This document shows, one piece after another, positions 27,595 to 36,914 of a stretch of 64,000 nt of DNA. A model generated the notes under the pieces. The model did no database searches, was not told the DNA's origin, and saw only the letters and a list, made by a program, of their open reading frames with translations. Positions within the stretch are counted from its first letter, which is position 1. Each line of letters starts with the position of its first letter. A program made the translations under genes and the position numbers. The stretch comes from Shewanella electrodiphila (lineage in GTDB: Bacteria; Pseudomonadota; Gammaproteobacteria; Enterobacterales; Shewanellaceae), in assembly GCF_023283985.1 (NCBI RefSeq), contig NZ_JAKIKU010000005.1, forward strand, positions 62,001 to 126,000. The letters are read 5' to 3'.

Positions 27595-28788
27595 TTAAAA
27601 TACTGCGTCGAATTTAACTGTGTATACCATACTGTCATCGTACATAAACTTGCCCGTAAGTGGGTTGAAGTTGTTGTTTGATAAGCCGCCATGAGTATCA
27701 CCGAAATCAGTAGCGTAAGTAACATCAAATTTCACTGCTACATTTTCAATAGCATCCCAACGTAGACCTAAGCTATATGCCATACGTTCTTCATCAAATG
27801 CGTAAGCTAAAGGAGGTATACTGCTTCTTTCATCCTCGTCAGTCGTTTTTAAGTAAGCAACTGTAGCGTAAGGGGTAAACTCATTAATTCTGTAACCAAG
27901 AGTTAGATATGCAGATTCTGAATCAGCTAAAACACCATCAATTTCGACAGTCGTCCATTCTGCAACAGCAATCCAGTTACCATCATCATAACTACCACCT
28001 AAACCAGTAAACGCCGCTGTTTCTTTGTCTACAACAACTGTCCCAGCTCCAACAGAACCATCTAATTCGGTTTGTCCATAAACAGCTCGGAATGTCCAAG
28101 TTAAGTCAGTCCAAGAAGCATTTATCCCCATAACATTAGATAGTTCTAAATCAAGGCCTTCATCTTCATCATTGACGTCAGATTCACCACCAAACGCTTG
28201 TATTGTTAACGTTGAGTCTTCTAATTCGTAATCATATGCTATATCACCACCAGTGTATGATGAAAACGGCACTTGTGAGTAAACTTCTGAAGGTGGACGT
28301 GCAAATGGTTGTGCGTAACCCACATCTAAGTAATCTGAGTACATAAATAGTGGAACACGTAATTTACCACCACGGATTTTTACGCCGTTATCAAAACTGT
28401 GTGCAAGATAAGCCCATTCAGCTTCAACTTCCCAATCATTGCTGCCACGCATCATTAATTGCATCACAGCGGTTGTTTGGTTTGAAATATTAAACGTCCC
28501 TTGAAAACCCATTTTTGAGTCTTCACTGAAGTCAGCGCTGGTCGTCGCACCATTGTATCCAGCACTGTTGTCAGAACTAACATACGCAGCGCTAATGAAA
28601 CCATTAAATCTGAATCGTTCTGTTAAGCTCTCTGTTTGACTTTTTTGAAGCGATTGAACTTGCTGCTCTAATTTAGCGATTTTTTCATCACTTGTTTCTT
28701 CAGCAGCGACGTATGCAGGCAGCATAGCGACTGAAATAGCTAAAGGTAGCGCTTTCAAGTTGAATTTCATGGTGTAACTCCTGTTCAT
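27595..28788 (-). CDS. Outer-membrane porin-like beta-barrel, copy 2
   Basis: 397 residues, paralogue of the gene at 24102. Signal peptide around MKFNLKALPLAISVAMLPAYVAA, coiled-coil-like KIAKLEQQVQSLQKSQTESL, barrel strands (RFRFNGFISAAYV, MQLMMRGSNDWEVEAEWAY, GGKLRVPLFMYSDYLDVGYA) and terminal Phe (YTVKFDAVF). Loops differ from copy 1, with an acidic loop SDVNDEDEGLDLEL near the middle. It sits between chemoreceptor copy 2 and binding-protein copy 2. A role as channel for the same nutrient that the cassette senses is inference. Confidence 0.82.
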   Translation of the reverse strand: MNRSYTMKFNLKALPLAISVAMLPAYVAAEETSDEKIAKLEQQVQSLQKSQTESLTERFRFNGFISAAYVSSDNSAGYNGATTSADFSEDSKMGFQGTFNISNQTTAVMQLMMRGSNDWEVEAEWAYLAHSFDNGVKIRGGKLRVPLFMYSDYLDVGYAQPFARPPSEVYSQVPFSSYTGGDIAYDYELEDSTLTIQAFGGESDVNDEDEGLDLELSNVMGINASWTDLTWTFRAVYGQTELDGSVGAGTVVVDKETAAFTGLGGSYDDGNWIAVAEWTTVEIDGVLADSESAYLTLGYRINEFTPYATVAYLKTTDEDERSSIPPLAYAFDEERMAYSLGLRWDAIENVAVKFDVTYATDFGDTHGGLSNNNFNPLTGKFMYDDSMVYTVKFDAVF

Positions 28789-28839
28789 CTCATCATTGTT
28801 TAAGTTGATATTCGTTGTATCGACTTAATATTTTATTTT

Positions 28840-30456
28840 TTAGACTTTAAATTGACCCGTTATGCCGTCAAGTTGTTTACTAACACCTTCAATGTCATAA
28901 CTGATCCCGCCCATTTCATCCGTGGTCATTTTTACTTTAGCGGCATTGGTTTCAATATCTGCAATGTACTGCTGAATAAGCTCTGAAGTGTTGTGTTGCT
29001 CTTCAGTTGCAGCGGCAATCTGATCATTAACGACCGTAATTGCGCTGACCTTACTGGTGATATTGATTAATGCATCCCCTGCTAATGAAGTGGTTTTAAC
29101 ACCCTCTTCAGCGGTTTCTATTCCACGTTGCATTGCATCAACCGCTTGAGTCGACGTAGAGCGGAGCTCTTGCAATACTTGCTGAATTTCTTGCGTTGAA
29201 GCTTGTGTACGAGAAGCAAGCGTTCTTACTTCGTCGGCCACAACTGCAAAGCCTCGTCCTTGTTCACCTGCACGAGCCGCCTCAATAGCTGCGTTCAATG
29301 CGAGTAAATTGGTTTGATCTGCAATACCACGAATGGTATCGAGTATGTCATTTACGTTACTGGTAAAGGCTTCAAGTTGATTGACAACTACGGCCGTTGT
29401 TTGCACTTCTTCTGCTAGCTTTTTGATGGTCGTAATGGCTTGAGCAACGGTTTCTTGGCCTTGCTGTGCTTCATTGTTAGCATTATCAGCTTCTGATGCA
29501 GCATTTGCGGCATATTCAGCAATGTGTGCCACACTGACAAACATTTCACGCATGGCGTGCGAAATTTGTTCAACTGACTCATTTTGCTGTTGAACAGTGA
29601 CTTCACTGTTTTTACAGCTATCCAGTAGGGTATGTGATACTGAACTTAAGCTCTCAGTGGTATTTTTTGTATCAGCAATCGAAACCTGCAGTTTTGATAC
29701 GAATTGATTAAACCAATGTACTAAGGTGGCAATTTCGTCTTTACCTTGATAATCGATACGAGATCGTAAATCGCCTTCGCCTTCAGAAATGTTTTGTAAA
29801 GAGTCAGTGACATTTTGGATGGTGACAATGATTGAACGGTTAACCAGAAAGCCGACCACAATGAGAAATGCCGCAGCTGCAATCCCAATAGTGAGCATAA
29901 AGTTAGCTGCACTATTTGAGCTTTCAAGAGTTGTTTGGATACTTGATTCGAATTCTTGTGAGTATTGCACTTGTTTTTCATCAAAAATTTCAATGAGTTG
30001 CTCATAACGTTTTGCGTTATCAGCGGCTTGGCGCTTTATGTTGTTAAAGTCGACATCATCTTTTAGAAATTCAGCAACCAATAATTTTGCATTGTCATAA
30101 TAAACATTCAAATCACGCTGCATTTTATTTGCATCATTGGCTTCAGATGCTAGTAAAGATTTAACAGAGTTTAAGTTGTTATTTATTTGGGTAACCATAT
30201 TTTCAGCAGTGACCAAATTATCTTCTTCACCCGTTGTCACAGCTGACTGGATATTTTGATCAAGTTGTAAAAGTAAGCCTTTATTAATAGTGGCCAAATT
30301 TAACACTGGATATAGTTGAGATTGAAGTCCATTTAGTCTTTCAGCATTTTGTTGCACACTTTGATTGTTAATAACTAAAGATATAACAAACGAAAAAATG
30401 GCAACGACTGTTAATAAAGCGATCCGATGCTTTATTTTTAAGCTGTTTAACTGCAT
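28840..30456 (-). CDS. Methyl-accepting chemotaxis protein, copy 2
   Basis: 538 residues, same length and layout as copy 1: TM1 (about 12-30), helical periplasmic sensor (about 31-184), TM2 (185-207), HAMP, and signalling domain with [18 protein letters not shown] and [13 protein letters not shown]. The sensor shares [11 protein letters not shown] and [13 protein letters not shown] with copy 1 but has many substitutions between them. First gene of the upstream cassette, preceded by a 737-bp control region. Different sensors with near-identical binding proteins would be consistent with altered signalling to a common binder, but that is speculation. Confidence 0.93.
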   Translation of the reverse strand: MQLNSLKIKHRIALLTVVAIFSFVISLVINNQSVQQNAERLNGLQSQLYPVLNLATINKGLLLQLDQNIQSAVTTGEEDNLVTAENMVTQINNNLNSVKSLLASEANDANKMQRDLNVYYDNAKLLVAEFLKDDVDFNNIKRQAADNAKRYEQLIEIFDEKQVQYSQEFESSIQTTLESSNSAANFMLTIGIAAAAFLIVVGFLVNRSIIVTIQNVTDSLQNISEGEGDLRSRIDYQGKDEIATLVHWFNQFVSKLQVSIADTKNTTESLSSVSHTLLDSCKNSEVTVQQQNESVEQISHAMREMFVSVAHIAEYAANAASEADNANNEAQQGQETVAQAITTIKKLAEEVQTTAVVVNQLEAFTSNVNDILDTIRGIADQTNLLALNAAIEAARAGEQGRGFAVVADEVRTLASRTQASTQEIQQVLQELRSTSTQAVDAMQRGIETAEEGVKTTSLAGDALINITSKVSAITVVNDQIAAATEEQHNTSELIQQYIADIETNAAKVKMTTDEMGGISYDIEGVSKQLDGITGQFKV

Positions 30457-30824
30457 TAAAATTTGATCCTACAGGCTAAAGTTTGTGTGAAAGTTAAGAG
30501 TTTGTTCTGGACTCTACATATAATAATATGATTTTTATGCTAAAAATATAGCTTTCTTGGTGTTTTACTTTATCTCAACTCATTTTTTTGGTGAATAATA
30601 TTGTTTTCAATGGCTTATGCTGTTTTTTTGTTAAAAAGATTTTTTTGAAATAAATCTCATATTTTAAACGTGTATTTGATTATTTTGAATATAGTCTTTA
30701 TTCGTCAAATAATTGTCAGTGTCAATTTAGTGCCTGCGTTTAATTGTTCATAAAGATTAATTTAAATAGTAATGTTATTTTATGTTGCTGATTTATATTT
30801 TAATTGATATTGATTTATAACGCG

Positions 30825-30840
30825 TGTTCCTTTAGGAACA
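30825..30840. repeat. 16-bp perfect palindrome
   Basis: TGTTCC-TTTA-GGAACA. Size and symmetry are those of a repressor operator; the binding protein is unknown. It lies about 370 bp upstream of the MCP copy 2 start. Confidence 0.5.
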
Positions 30841-30927
30841 ATGTCGGCAATTAGTTTGTAAACTTTAGATGGAATATCCGATTTAATATTTATTGAATGT
30901 AACTAAATGGTAAAAACTTACATTTGT

Positions 30928-30948
30928 AAATGAAAATGATTTCTATTT
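30928..30948. promoter_or_regulatory. Fur-box-like site
   Basis: AAATGAAAATGATTTCTATT plus one T matches a 21-base AAATGATAATGATTATCATT-type palindrome at about 17 positions, compared by eye. No gene starts close to it: the nearest are MCP copy 2 (start 30456, minus strand) and the end of ggt. Confidence 0.4.
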
Positions 30949-31193
30949 ATTGCGGCAGGTGGAGTTTATTTATTCAAAGGAGGGAAGTTTGAGTGATTGT
31001 GTTAAACGCTAGTGTTTAACATTGTCAAAGCAATTGAGGGAAACAAGAGTGTTTGAAATAGTGTGATGGTGGTAAAATTGAAGGGTAGATAAATTTAACG
31101 ATTAATCAATTTAACGATTAACCATTACTCAATTTATCTACCGCAACATATCTAATCAGAAAGTGTGTTTAACCCCTTCAGATTAATAACACT

Positions 31194-32948
31194 TTAATGC
31201 CCAAGAGTCTCTGAACCTGCGCGCCTTGGATCTGAAGCGCCATAAATACCATGTTCATTAATTAATATTGACTGAGTGCTTCCCATGGCACTGGATCTTT
31301 TCACTTTGTGTCCTTTAGATTCAAGTAAGGTAATGGTGTCATCATTAAGGCTGGTTTCAACGCCTATATAATCTGGTAGCCATTGATGATGAATTCTCGG
31401 CGCTGCAGTCGCTTCTGCTACATTCAATTGGTGATCGATGACATTCATGATGACTTGCAGCGTGGTGGTGATAATTCTAGAACCACCAGGGCTGCCAGTG
31501 ATAAGAAATGGTTTTCCATCCTTCATCACAATGGTAGGACTCATAGAGCTTAAAGGTCGTTTATTCCCTTGAACTGAATTTGCTTCACCGCCAATCAGCC
31601 CATAACCGTTAGGCGAGCCAGGCTTTGCTGAAAAGTCATCCATTTCGTTGTTAAGTAAGATACCTGTGCCAGCAGCCACGAGGCCTGAGCCATAGCTGAA
31701 GTTTAGGGTGTAAGTATTTGAAACGGCATTTCCCCATTGATCGACAACAGAATAATGGGTGGTTTGATCGCTTTCATAAGGCGCAATATCGCCAGCTTTT
31801 ATTTCAGCACTCGGAGTGGCTTTATTAAAAGCGATTTGTTTTGCAATGGTGTCTGCGTATTTTTGACTAGTTAATGCAGCAATTGGCACAGGATTAAAAT
31901 CTGGATCACCCAAATATTCACTTCTGTCTGCATAGGCATGTTTCATCGTTTCTGTCATTAAATGCAAAGTTTGTGCAGTGTTATGACCAAGCTTTTGAAT
32001 TGGGTAGTTTTCTAGCACATTGAGCATTTCAATGATGTGAATACCGCCTGATGAAGGAGGTGGCATAGAAACGACTTCATAACCTCGATAGCTGCCGCGA
32101 ACGGGCTCTCGTTCAACGACGGTATAATTTTTTAGGTCATCTAGGCTCATAATCCCGCCCGCTAGATTAATCGCGCTCACAATTTTCTCAGCGGTTTCGC
32201 CCTGATAAAACCCTTTACTGCCGTGCTTTGCAATCAGTGATAAAGAATGCCCTAAGTCAGTTTGTACCAGCTTGTCGTTAACCGAAAAGCTGTCACCATT
32301 TTTTTTGTAAAATATTTCAGCGGAACTTGGCCATTGAGAGATGCGGCGCTTTAAGCCATCTAATGAATCTGCCAAATCTGAATTAATGACAATACCGTCA
32401 TTAGCTAACCCGATGGCGGGTTTAATGACATCTTTAAGACTCATAGTGCCATATTTGGTTAGCGCGAGTTCTAAGCCCATTACCGTACCAGGTACCCCCA
32501 CAGCGAGGCCATGTTCACGGCTTAATTTAGGGTTTGCATTGCCTTTTTCGTCTAAAAAAATATCTTTATGTGCCTTTGCTGGCGCCGTTTCACGATAATC
32601 GATAGCAATGGTTTTATTGGTTTCAGCTAAATGTACCATCATGAAACCACCACCACCGATATTACCGGCTCGAGGAAGGGTGACCGACAGTGCAAAACCT
32701 ACAGCAACGGCAGCATCAACAGCATTACCACCTTGTTTGAGAATATCGACACCAATGCGGGTTGCAAGTGATTCTTGACTGGCAACCATGCCATTTTTAG
32801 CCCAAATGGGTTGAGCTGTGGCAGCGCGACTGAAAATAGATTGCTCGTTAGCTGCACTTACGCTGGTTGTAGATGCAGCAGTTAAACTGAGTGCAATGGC
32901 AATGCTGGTGGAAATAGCGATAGGTTTAAACTGAGAAAAAATACCCAC
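31194..32948 (-). CDS. ggt: Gamma-glutamyltransferase
   Basis: Periplasmic Ntn-hydrolase that cleaves glutathione and other gamma-glutamyl compounds. 584 residues. Signal peptide about 1-33 (ending near TTSVSAANEQ). Large-subunit landmarks: GGNAVDAAVAVGFALSVTLP and GNIGGGGFMMVHL, then IDYRETAPA (substrate Arg). Autocleavage exposes the catalytic Thr in SDQTTHYSVVDQWGNAVS, and the small subunit has GGEANSVQGNKRPLSSMSPT and ITGSPGGSRIITT. Monocistronic; no clear T-tract terminator, only an inverted repeat downstream. Complete, with the proprotein length typical of the family. Confidence 0.96.
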   Translation of the reverse strand: MGIFSQFKPIAISTSIAIALSLTAASTTSVSAANEQSIFSRAATAQPIWAKNGMVASQESLATRIGVDILKQGGNAVDAAVAVGFALSVTLPRAGNIGGGGFMMVHLAETNKTIAIDYRETAPAKAHKDIFLDEKGNANPKLSREHGLAVGVPGTVMGLELALTKYGTMSLKDVIKPAIGLANDGIVINSDLADSLDGLKRRISQWPSSAEIFYKKNGDSFSVNDKLVQTDLGHSLSLIAKHGSKGFYQGETAEKIVSAINLAGGIMSLDDLKNYTVVEREPVRGSYRGYEVVSMPPPSSGGIHIIEMLNVLENYPIQKLGHNTAQTLHLMTETMKHAYADRSEYLGDPDFNPVPIAALTSQKYADTIAKQIAFNKATPSAEIKAGDIAPYESDQTTHYSVVDQWGNAVSNTYTLNFSYGSGLVAAGTGILLNNEMDDFSAKPGSPNGYGLIGGEANSVQGNKRPLSSMSPTIVMKDGKPFLITGSPGGSRIITTTLQVIMNVIDHQLNVAEATAAPRIHHQWLPDYIGVETSLNDDTITLLESKGHKVKRSSAMGSTQSILINEHGIYGASDPRRAGSETLGH

Positions 32949-33037
32949 TTTCAGTCCTTTGTAAATTCATTGATAGGTTGCAATGTGCCATAAGTATGAT
33001 CTAATACACAATATCTAATGCCGCTTTTTGAGGAAAT

Positions 33038-34213
33038 ATGTCAGAGTTTTTGAGTGAAGATATCCAACTTAATTTTTATGATTCAGTTGCAAGTATCGGT
33101 AAATCAAAATGGAGTCGTGTGTTTACTGACGATAATCCGTTTACTCAATTCGAGTATTTATTGGCATTAGAACAAAGTTTGAGTGTGTGCAGTGACTCTG
33201 GTTGGCGCCCACAACATCTTGTGATTACCTCTAATAGTGATGTTATTGCTATTTTACCTTGTTATGAAAAATCCCATTCATGGGGGGAGTATGTGTTTGA
33301 TTGGGCATGGGCTGAAGCTTATGAGCGCAACGGGCTTGAGTACTATCCTAAGCTCGTAGCTGCAATTCCTTTTACGCCAGTTTCGGGTCAACGTATAGGT
33401 ATGATTTCGTCGATATCAGAGGTGAGTCGTGAAGTCGTACTGAATAGAATCACTCATTTTTTAAATCAAACAATAAAAAGTGAGCAGTTCTCATCCTGGC
33501 ATTGTTTATTTTTACCTCAAAATGATTTCAAGCATTTAAGCCATTCAACAATTTCGAGATTAGGTACGCAGTTTCATTGGCAAAACAAACAGTACCCGCA
33601 CTTTGACGACTTTTTAGCGCAGTTAGTCTCTAGAAAAAGAAAAGCCATTAAAAAAGAACGTAAAGCTGTGGCGTATTTTAACTATGACTTTATTGATGGC
33701 GACAAGGCAAGCAAAGAACAATGGCAAGGTTTTGTGCATTGCTACCAGCAAACCTACCTAAAACGCTCAGGTCATACAGGCTATTTAAATGCTGACTTTT
33801 TTAGTCAAATCGCCAGTTCAATGGGCAGGCAAGTTAGGTTGCTATTAGTGACCAACGATCAAAATAACCTTATAGCATCAGCATTATATTTTGTGTCCAA
33901 TACCCACCTTTATGGTAGATATTGGGGCTGTTTAGAGGAAGTCGATGGCTTGCATTTTGAAACCTGTTATTACCAAGGCATTGAGTATGCTATTCATCAT
34001 GGATTAACCGTCTTCGATGCCGGCGCGCAAGGTGAACACAAAGTAGCACGGGGTTTTGAGCCTGTTGAAACCTATTCAAACCACGAAGTAGCACATGACG
34101 AGTTCAGAAAAGCGATTTATCATTACTGCCAGCAAGAACAGCTGCATATAAAGCAATATATGCAGGATTTAGCTTGCAAGCTGCCCTACAAAGAAAAGGA
34201 CAATTTACAATAA
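33038..34213 (+). CDS. FemAB-like peptidoglycan-type acyltransferase (DUF482/GNAT-like)
   Basis: 391-residue soluble protein of the FemAB-like/DUF482 group, with two GNAT-like folds. Visible family features: NPFTQFEYLLALEQS near the N-terminus, SGWRPQHLVI, CYEKSHSWGEYVFDWAWA (about 76-93), and in the C-terminal half RKRKAIKKERKAV, YLKRSGHTGYLNADFF, LYGRYWGCLEEVDGLHFETC and FDAGAQGEHKVARGFEPV. Members are proposed to transfer aminoacyl or acyl groups; the substrate is not established. It starts 89 bp from the divergent ggt gene. Confidence 0.88.
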   Translation: MSEFLSEDIQLNFYDSVASIGKSKWSRVFTDDNPFTQFEYLLALEQSLSVCSDSGWRPQHLVITSNSDVIAILPCYEKSHSWGEYVFDWAWAEAYERNGLEYYPKLVAAIPFTPVSGQRIGMISSISEVSREVVLNRITHFLNQTIKSEQFSSWHCLFLPQNDFKHLSHSTISRLGTQFHWQNKQYPHFDDFLAQLVSRKRKAIKKERKAVAYFNYDFIDGDKASKEQWQGFVHCYQQTYLKRSGHTGYLNADFFSQIASSMGRQVRLLLVTNDQNNLIASALYFVSNTHLYGRYWGCLEEVDGLHFETCYYQGIEYAIHHGLTVFDAGAQGEHKVARGFEPVETYSNHEVAHDEFRKAIYHYCQQEQLHIKQYMQDLACKLPYKEKDNLQ

Positions 34214-34529
34214 AGTGCCTTATCCCTAGGCACTAAATTAATTCTGCCCCCTAGACACTAAATTAATAAAGCGATGAATGAATAAAACCCTTATCTTCAC
34301 GATTAAGGTTAATGACTTGGCATCGCCACTTATTTTCAAGAGTTCTAACTTTCAAGATTCCTAACTTTCAAGAGTTTTAACTTTCATAACTTCTAATTTT
34401 AAGAAGTGGCTAGCCAACAGTTCCACATAGACTTAATAATAAGCTGTTTATTTTCAGAACCGGTCTTTTTAGAATAGACAGAATAAACGTGCTAAAGTTT
34501 ACAAGTCGTTAACTTACTTAGTTACCCAT
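34214..34529. repeat. Intergenic region with short direct repeats
   Basis: 316 bases. CCTAG.CACTAAATTAAT occurs twice (about 34225-34267), and CTAACTTTCAAGA-like units occur three to four times (about 34345-34400). No gene seen. It probably holds the promoter of the GGDEF gene. Confidence 0.5.
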
Positions 34530-35618
34530 ATGAATCTAAAAAAAATTATAAACCTGGGCACCAGTAAACAGTCTTTTTCATCTGCTAATCGCACGAGAAC
34601 AATGAATATAATCGGCTTAATCACAGTCGTTATTTCTTTGCTTTATTCATTAAATTATATTTTATTACTTCAAAACACCCTTGTTGGCTTTATCAATCTT
34701 GGTTTTACCATCGCATATCTGTGCACAATTGCATTTACGGCTGCGCATCATTCAAGACTGGCTAAAATATGGTTTTTTAGTGTGCTAATGCTTCACCTGT
34801 TGGTGTGTACTAATGTCTACGTGACGAATGCTAGCGGATTTCATTTGTATTATTTCCTGGTTCCAACTGGGGCATTTCTTTTATTTGAGTTGCGTGAAAG
34901 AGTAGAGCAGGTGAGCTTGAGTTTGACGGCGTTAGTCTTGTTTTTCTATTGTGAAAACACGCCAAATGATGCGCCTTTAATACAGCTATCAGATCAAATG
35001 AATCACATGTTGTATCAATCAGTGGTATTTTTCACCATGTTAGAAGTCATTTTTGTGTTGTACATTTTTGCTAAACAAATCGATAAGAATGAAAAGTTAT
35101 TGATATTACAAGCCTCCACGGATTCGTTAACCCAACTCGCTAACCGACATCACTTTTTTACAGAAGGCAAAAGTTTGTTTGATGATGCCGTAGAGAAAAA
35201 GCTCCCTTTTACATTAGTCTTATTAGACTTGGATTTTTTCAAGAAAATTAATGATCAACATGGCCATTTAGTTGGAGATAAATGTTTAATTGAAGTGACC
35301 AGCACGATTAAAAAGTTGTGCCGTGAAAATGATCTATGTGCCCGAATTGGTGGTGAAGAGTTTATTGTGGCGATGCCAAATACGTCGATACAAGATGCTG
35401 AAAAAGTTGCAGAGCGGATGAGAGAACACATTGAAGCGTGTAAAATTAACCTATCTGAATCAAGCAAGTTAACCTGTACAGCCAGTTTTGGCCTTGCTGA
35501 TAAGACTCAAAGCACCACCGAATTAAAAGACTTACTTATTCGAGCAGACAAAGCTTTATATGTTGCTAAAGAGAGCGGTAGAAACTGCGTCAAGCCGTAT
35601 TATCAGCAGGCCGCATAA
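34530..35618 (+). CDS. Membrane-bound diguanylate cyclase (GGDEF)
   Basis: Makes cyclic di-GMP from two GTP. 362 residues. The N-terminal ~180 residues hold about five to six membrane helices (from MNIIGLITVVISLLYSLNYI to VVFFTMLEVIFVLYIF), resembling a small sensory membrane domain; a short helix leads to the GGDEF domain (about 190-355). The active site GGEEF is at 274-278, and the product-inhibition motif RxxD is present as REND (265-268), five residues before it. Intact catalytic and inhibitory sites imply an active, feedback-controlled enzyme. No EAL domain. Confidence 0.93.
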   Translation: MNLKKIINLGTSKQSFSSANRTRTMNIIGLITVVISLLYSLNYILLLQNTLVGFINLGFTIAYLCTIAFTAAHHSRLAKIWFFSVLMLHLLVCTNVYVTNASGFHLYYFLVPTGAFLLFELRERVEQVSLSLTALVLFFYCENTPNDAPLIQLSDQMNHMLYQSVVFFTMLEVIFVLYIFAKQIDKNEKLLILQASTDSLTQLANRHHFFTEGKSLFDDAVEKKLPFTLVLLDLDFFKKINDQHGHLVGDKCLIEVTSTIKKLCRENDLCARIGGEEFIVAMPNTSIQDAEKVAERMREHIEACKINLSESSKLTCTASFGLADKTQSTTELKDLLIRADKALYVAKESGRNCVKPYYQQAA

Positions 35619-35622
35619 AAGA

Positions 35623-35913
35623 TTAACTGTCGATAATCGTATAATGACGAGTCGCAGTTTGACTTACTGTAAACCAGTTTGATTGCTGGACTCGTTGTTG
35701 ATGAAATTCGAATGCGGCTTTATCGACAAACTCCTCATTAACATCAAATCTTAAGTCATTTACGGGACTTTGAGTGACACTAAAACTGATACAACCTTCT
35801 TCATTCAAGGTGAGTTGGGTGTGCTTTACTAACTCAAAACGGACATCTGCTAATTCGTATGCAGTGGTGTTGTGCGGAAATTGTATATAGCCAGTAAGCT
35901 TCACTCTAGACAT
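35623..35913 (-). CDS. Small hypothetical protein
   Basis: 96 residues from the ATG at 35913, which has an AGGGAAA ribosome site; an upstream in-frame start at 35940 would add nine residues and is less likely. No signal peptide or membrane segment. Sequence MSRVKLTGYIQFPHN, then LTLNEEGCISFSVTQS and WFTVSQTATRHYTI, suggests a mostly beta structure. Not recognised. It is convergent with the GGDEF gene (four bases between the stops) and next to the broken lysE copy. Confidence 0.6.
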   Translation of the reverse strand: MSRVKLTGYIQFPHNTTAYELADVRFELVKHTQLTLNEEGCISFSVTQSPVNDLRFDVNEEFVDKAAFEFHQQRVQQSNWFTVSQTATRHYTIIDS

Positions 35914-35989
35914 TGATTTCCCTATTTCTCTTTTTATCACTTTTGTAGTCTAAATTTAAAACCAGTAATAGTCGTTGTTACATGCAAGG

Positions 35990-36240
35990 TTATCCCAGCG
36001 CAAGCCAAAAGCCCACTCCAATCATCAAGCTGCCTGCAATACGGTTCATTAACTTAATGTTGTCACCGCGTGATAAGAACATGCGTAGGCTTTTACCGCC
36101 ACTTGCATAGGCAAGCATTGATACACTTTCAGTGAGCATAATGATCGACAGTAACCAGAATAATTGTGGTCCAACGGCTTTATCGACGCTGATAAAAGGT
36201 GGCAGTAATGAAATCATGAAAGCCCAGCCTTTAGGGTTAC
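35990..36240 (-). pseudogene. 3' fragment of a LysE-family exporter gene
   Basis: Encodes the last ~80 codons of the exporter found intact at 39497-40120 (NPKGWAFMISLLPPF through SLMIGVGFWLALG and the stop). DNA similarity is high but not perfect. It stops abruptly at TTAGGGTT (36231-36238), exactly at a perfect 8-bp inverted repeat CCTTTAGG-GTTA-CCTAAAGG (36228-36247). No start or N-terminal half is present. It marks one end of an insert; see the finding on the lysE-bracketed region. Confidence 0.88.
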
Positions 36241-36247
36241 CTAAAGG
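36228..36247. repeat. Inverted repeat at the lysE fragment junction
   Basis: CCTTTAGG and CCTAAAGG around GTTA, perfect 8-bp arms. The similarity to the intact lysE ends inside it. It may be a recombination site or a chance palindrome. Confidence 0.55.
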
Positions 36248-36353
36248 AGTTAGTGAGGAATGTGGATAGTATTACAGTGAAAGGGTAGTTATTCGCTGAA
36301 CTATATTCATGTTAGTGACCGCAGATATTCCTTAATGGAATATAGCTATTAAG

Positions 36354-36390
36354 GGCATAAAAAAAGCCCTACTAATAAAAGTAAGGCTCA
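36354..36390 (-). terminator. Terminator of accessory operon
   Basis: On the minus strand AGCCTTACT pairs with AGTAGGGCT (one G-T pair), followed by TTTTTTTATG. It lies just after the gene ending at 36422. Confidence 0.75.
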
Positions 36391-36421
36391 AGTCTAATTA
36401 ACTCTGGTACAAATTTCGGGT

Positions 36422-36847
36422 TTACTTTCGGATGATTTGGAAGGTACATTCATTAGCCATTATAGGTAATCTAGTTATAACATCTCTATCACCCGTATAA
36501 ATAACCGTAACACCTTGTATAGAGTTCGTCTTGGTATTTAGAATAATATCAACAAACGTACTAGTCTTACCTTCAGTATGCCTATCGAATGAAAACCTAA
36601 CTCTATCCCCATACTCTTTACTTTTCCTATTTGTTATAGTCTGCCCTTTATCTCTAGCACTACCGTAGGCACTAGGATTTGTTGGTCTGAAGCTACGAAG
36701 CTTGCCGTCGACATAATCAATCTCGTAATGCAAGCAATCTGATGCAATCGCGTGTATATCGCCTTCAAGGTATTCTGAGGAATGCGCTCTGAAAGGGGTG
36801 AGAATAGTTATGGTTGCAGCAAGTGCGATTATGATTATTTTTTTCAC
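36422..36847 (-). CDS. Exported hypothetical protein
   Basis: 141 residues with a clear signal peptide (MKKIIIIALAATITILTPF, cleavage near AHS-SEY). The mature part, about 115 residues, is basic and polar with two Cys (DCLHYEIDYVDG and NECTFQI), which could form a disulfide. I do not recognise the family. Last gene of a minus-strand run with the genes at 36915 and 37529, all coding for exported products, inside the lysE-bracketed insert. Function unknown. Confidence 0.65.
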   Translation of the reverse strand: MKKIIIIALAATITILTPFRAHSSEYLEGDIHAIASDCLHYEIDYVDGKLRSFRPTNPSAYGSARDKGQTITNRKSKEYGDRVRFSFDRHTEGKTSTFVDIILNTKTNSIQGVTVIYTGDRDVITRLPIMANECTFQIIRK

Positions 36848-36914
36848 GAATTGAATTTCCGAAATAGATAAAATAGTTCCATAACTCGTATTTCATTGAA
36901 CGAGTCTGTGAATG

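Larger units (their letters stand above)
30457..31193. promoter_or_regulatory. 737-bp control region with Fur-box-like site and palindromes
   Basis: AT-rich, no gene. Contents: perfect 16-bp palindrome TGTTCCTTTAGGAACA (30825-30840); Fur-box-like 30928-30948; a strong AAAGGAGGG ribosome-type sequence (about 30976) with only 7-8 codon frames behind it; inverted repeat GTTAAAC...GTTTAAC (31001-31020); direct repeats of AATTTAACGATTA; and a 12-bp inverted repeat GGTAGATAAATT/AATTTATCTACC (31084-31142). The last could fold the 3' end of the ggt mRNA. The layout suggests remains of an iron-controlled gene. Confidence 0.5.

Noticed and set aside
35990..36217. A 75-codon complete small gene
   Set aside because: It is the C-terminal end of a LysE exporter without start region, so a gene fragment.
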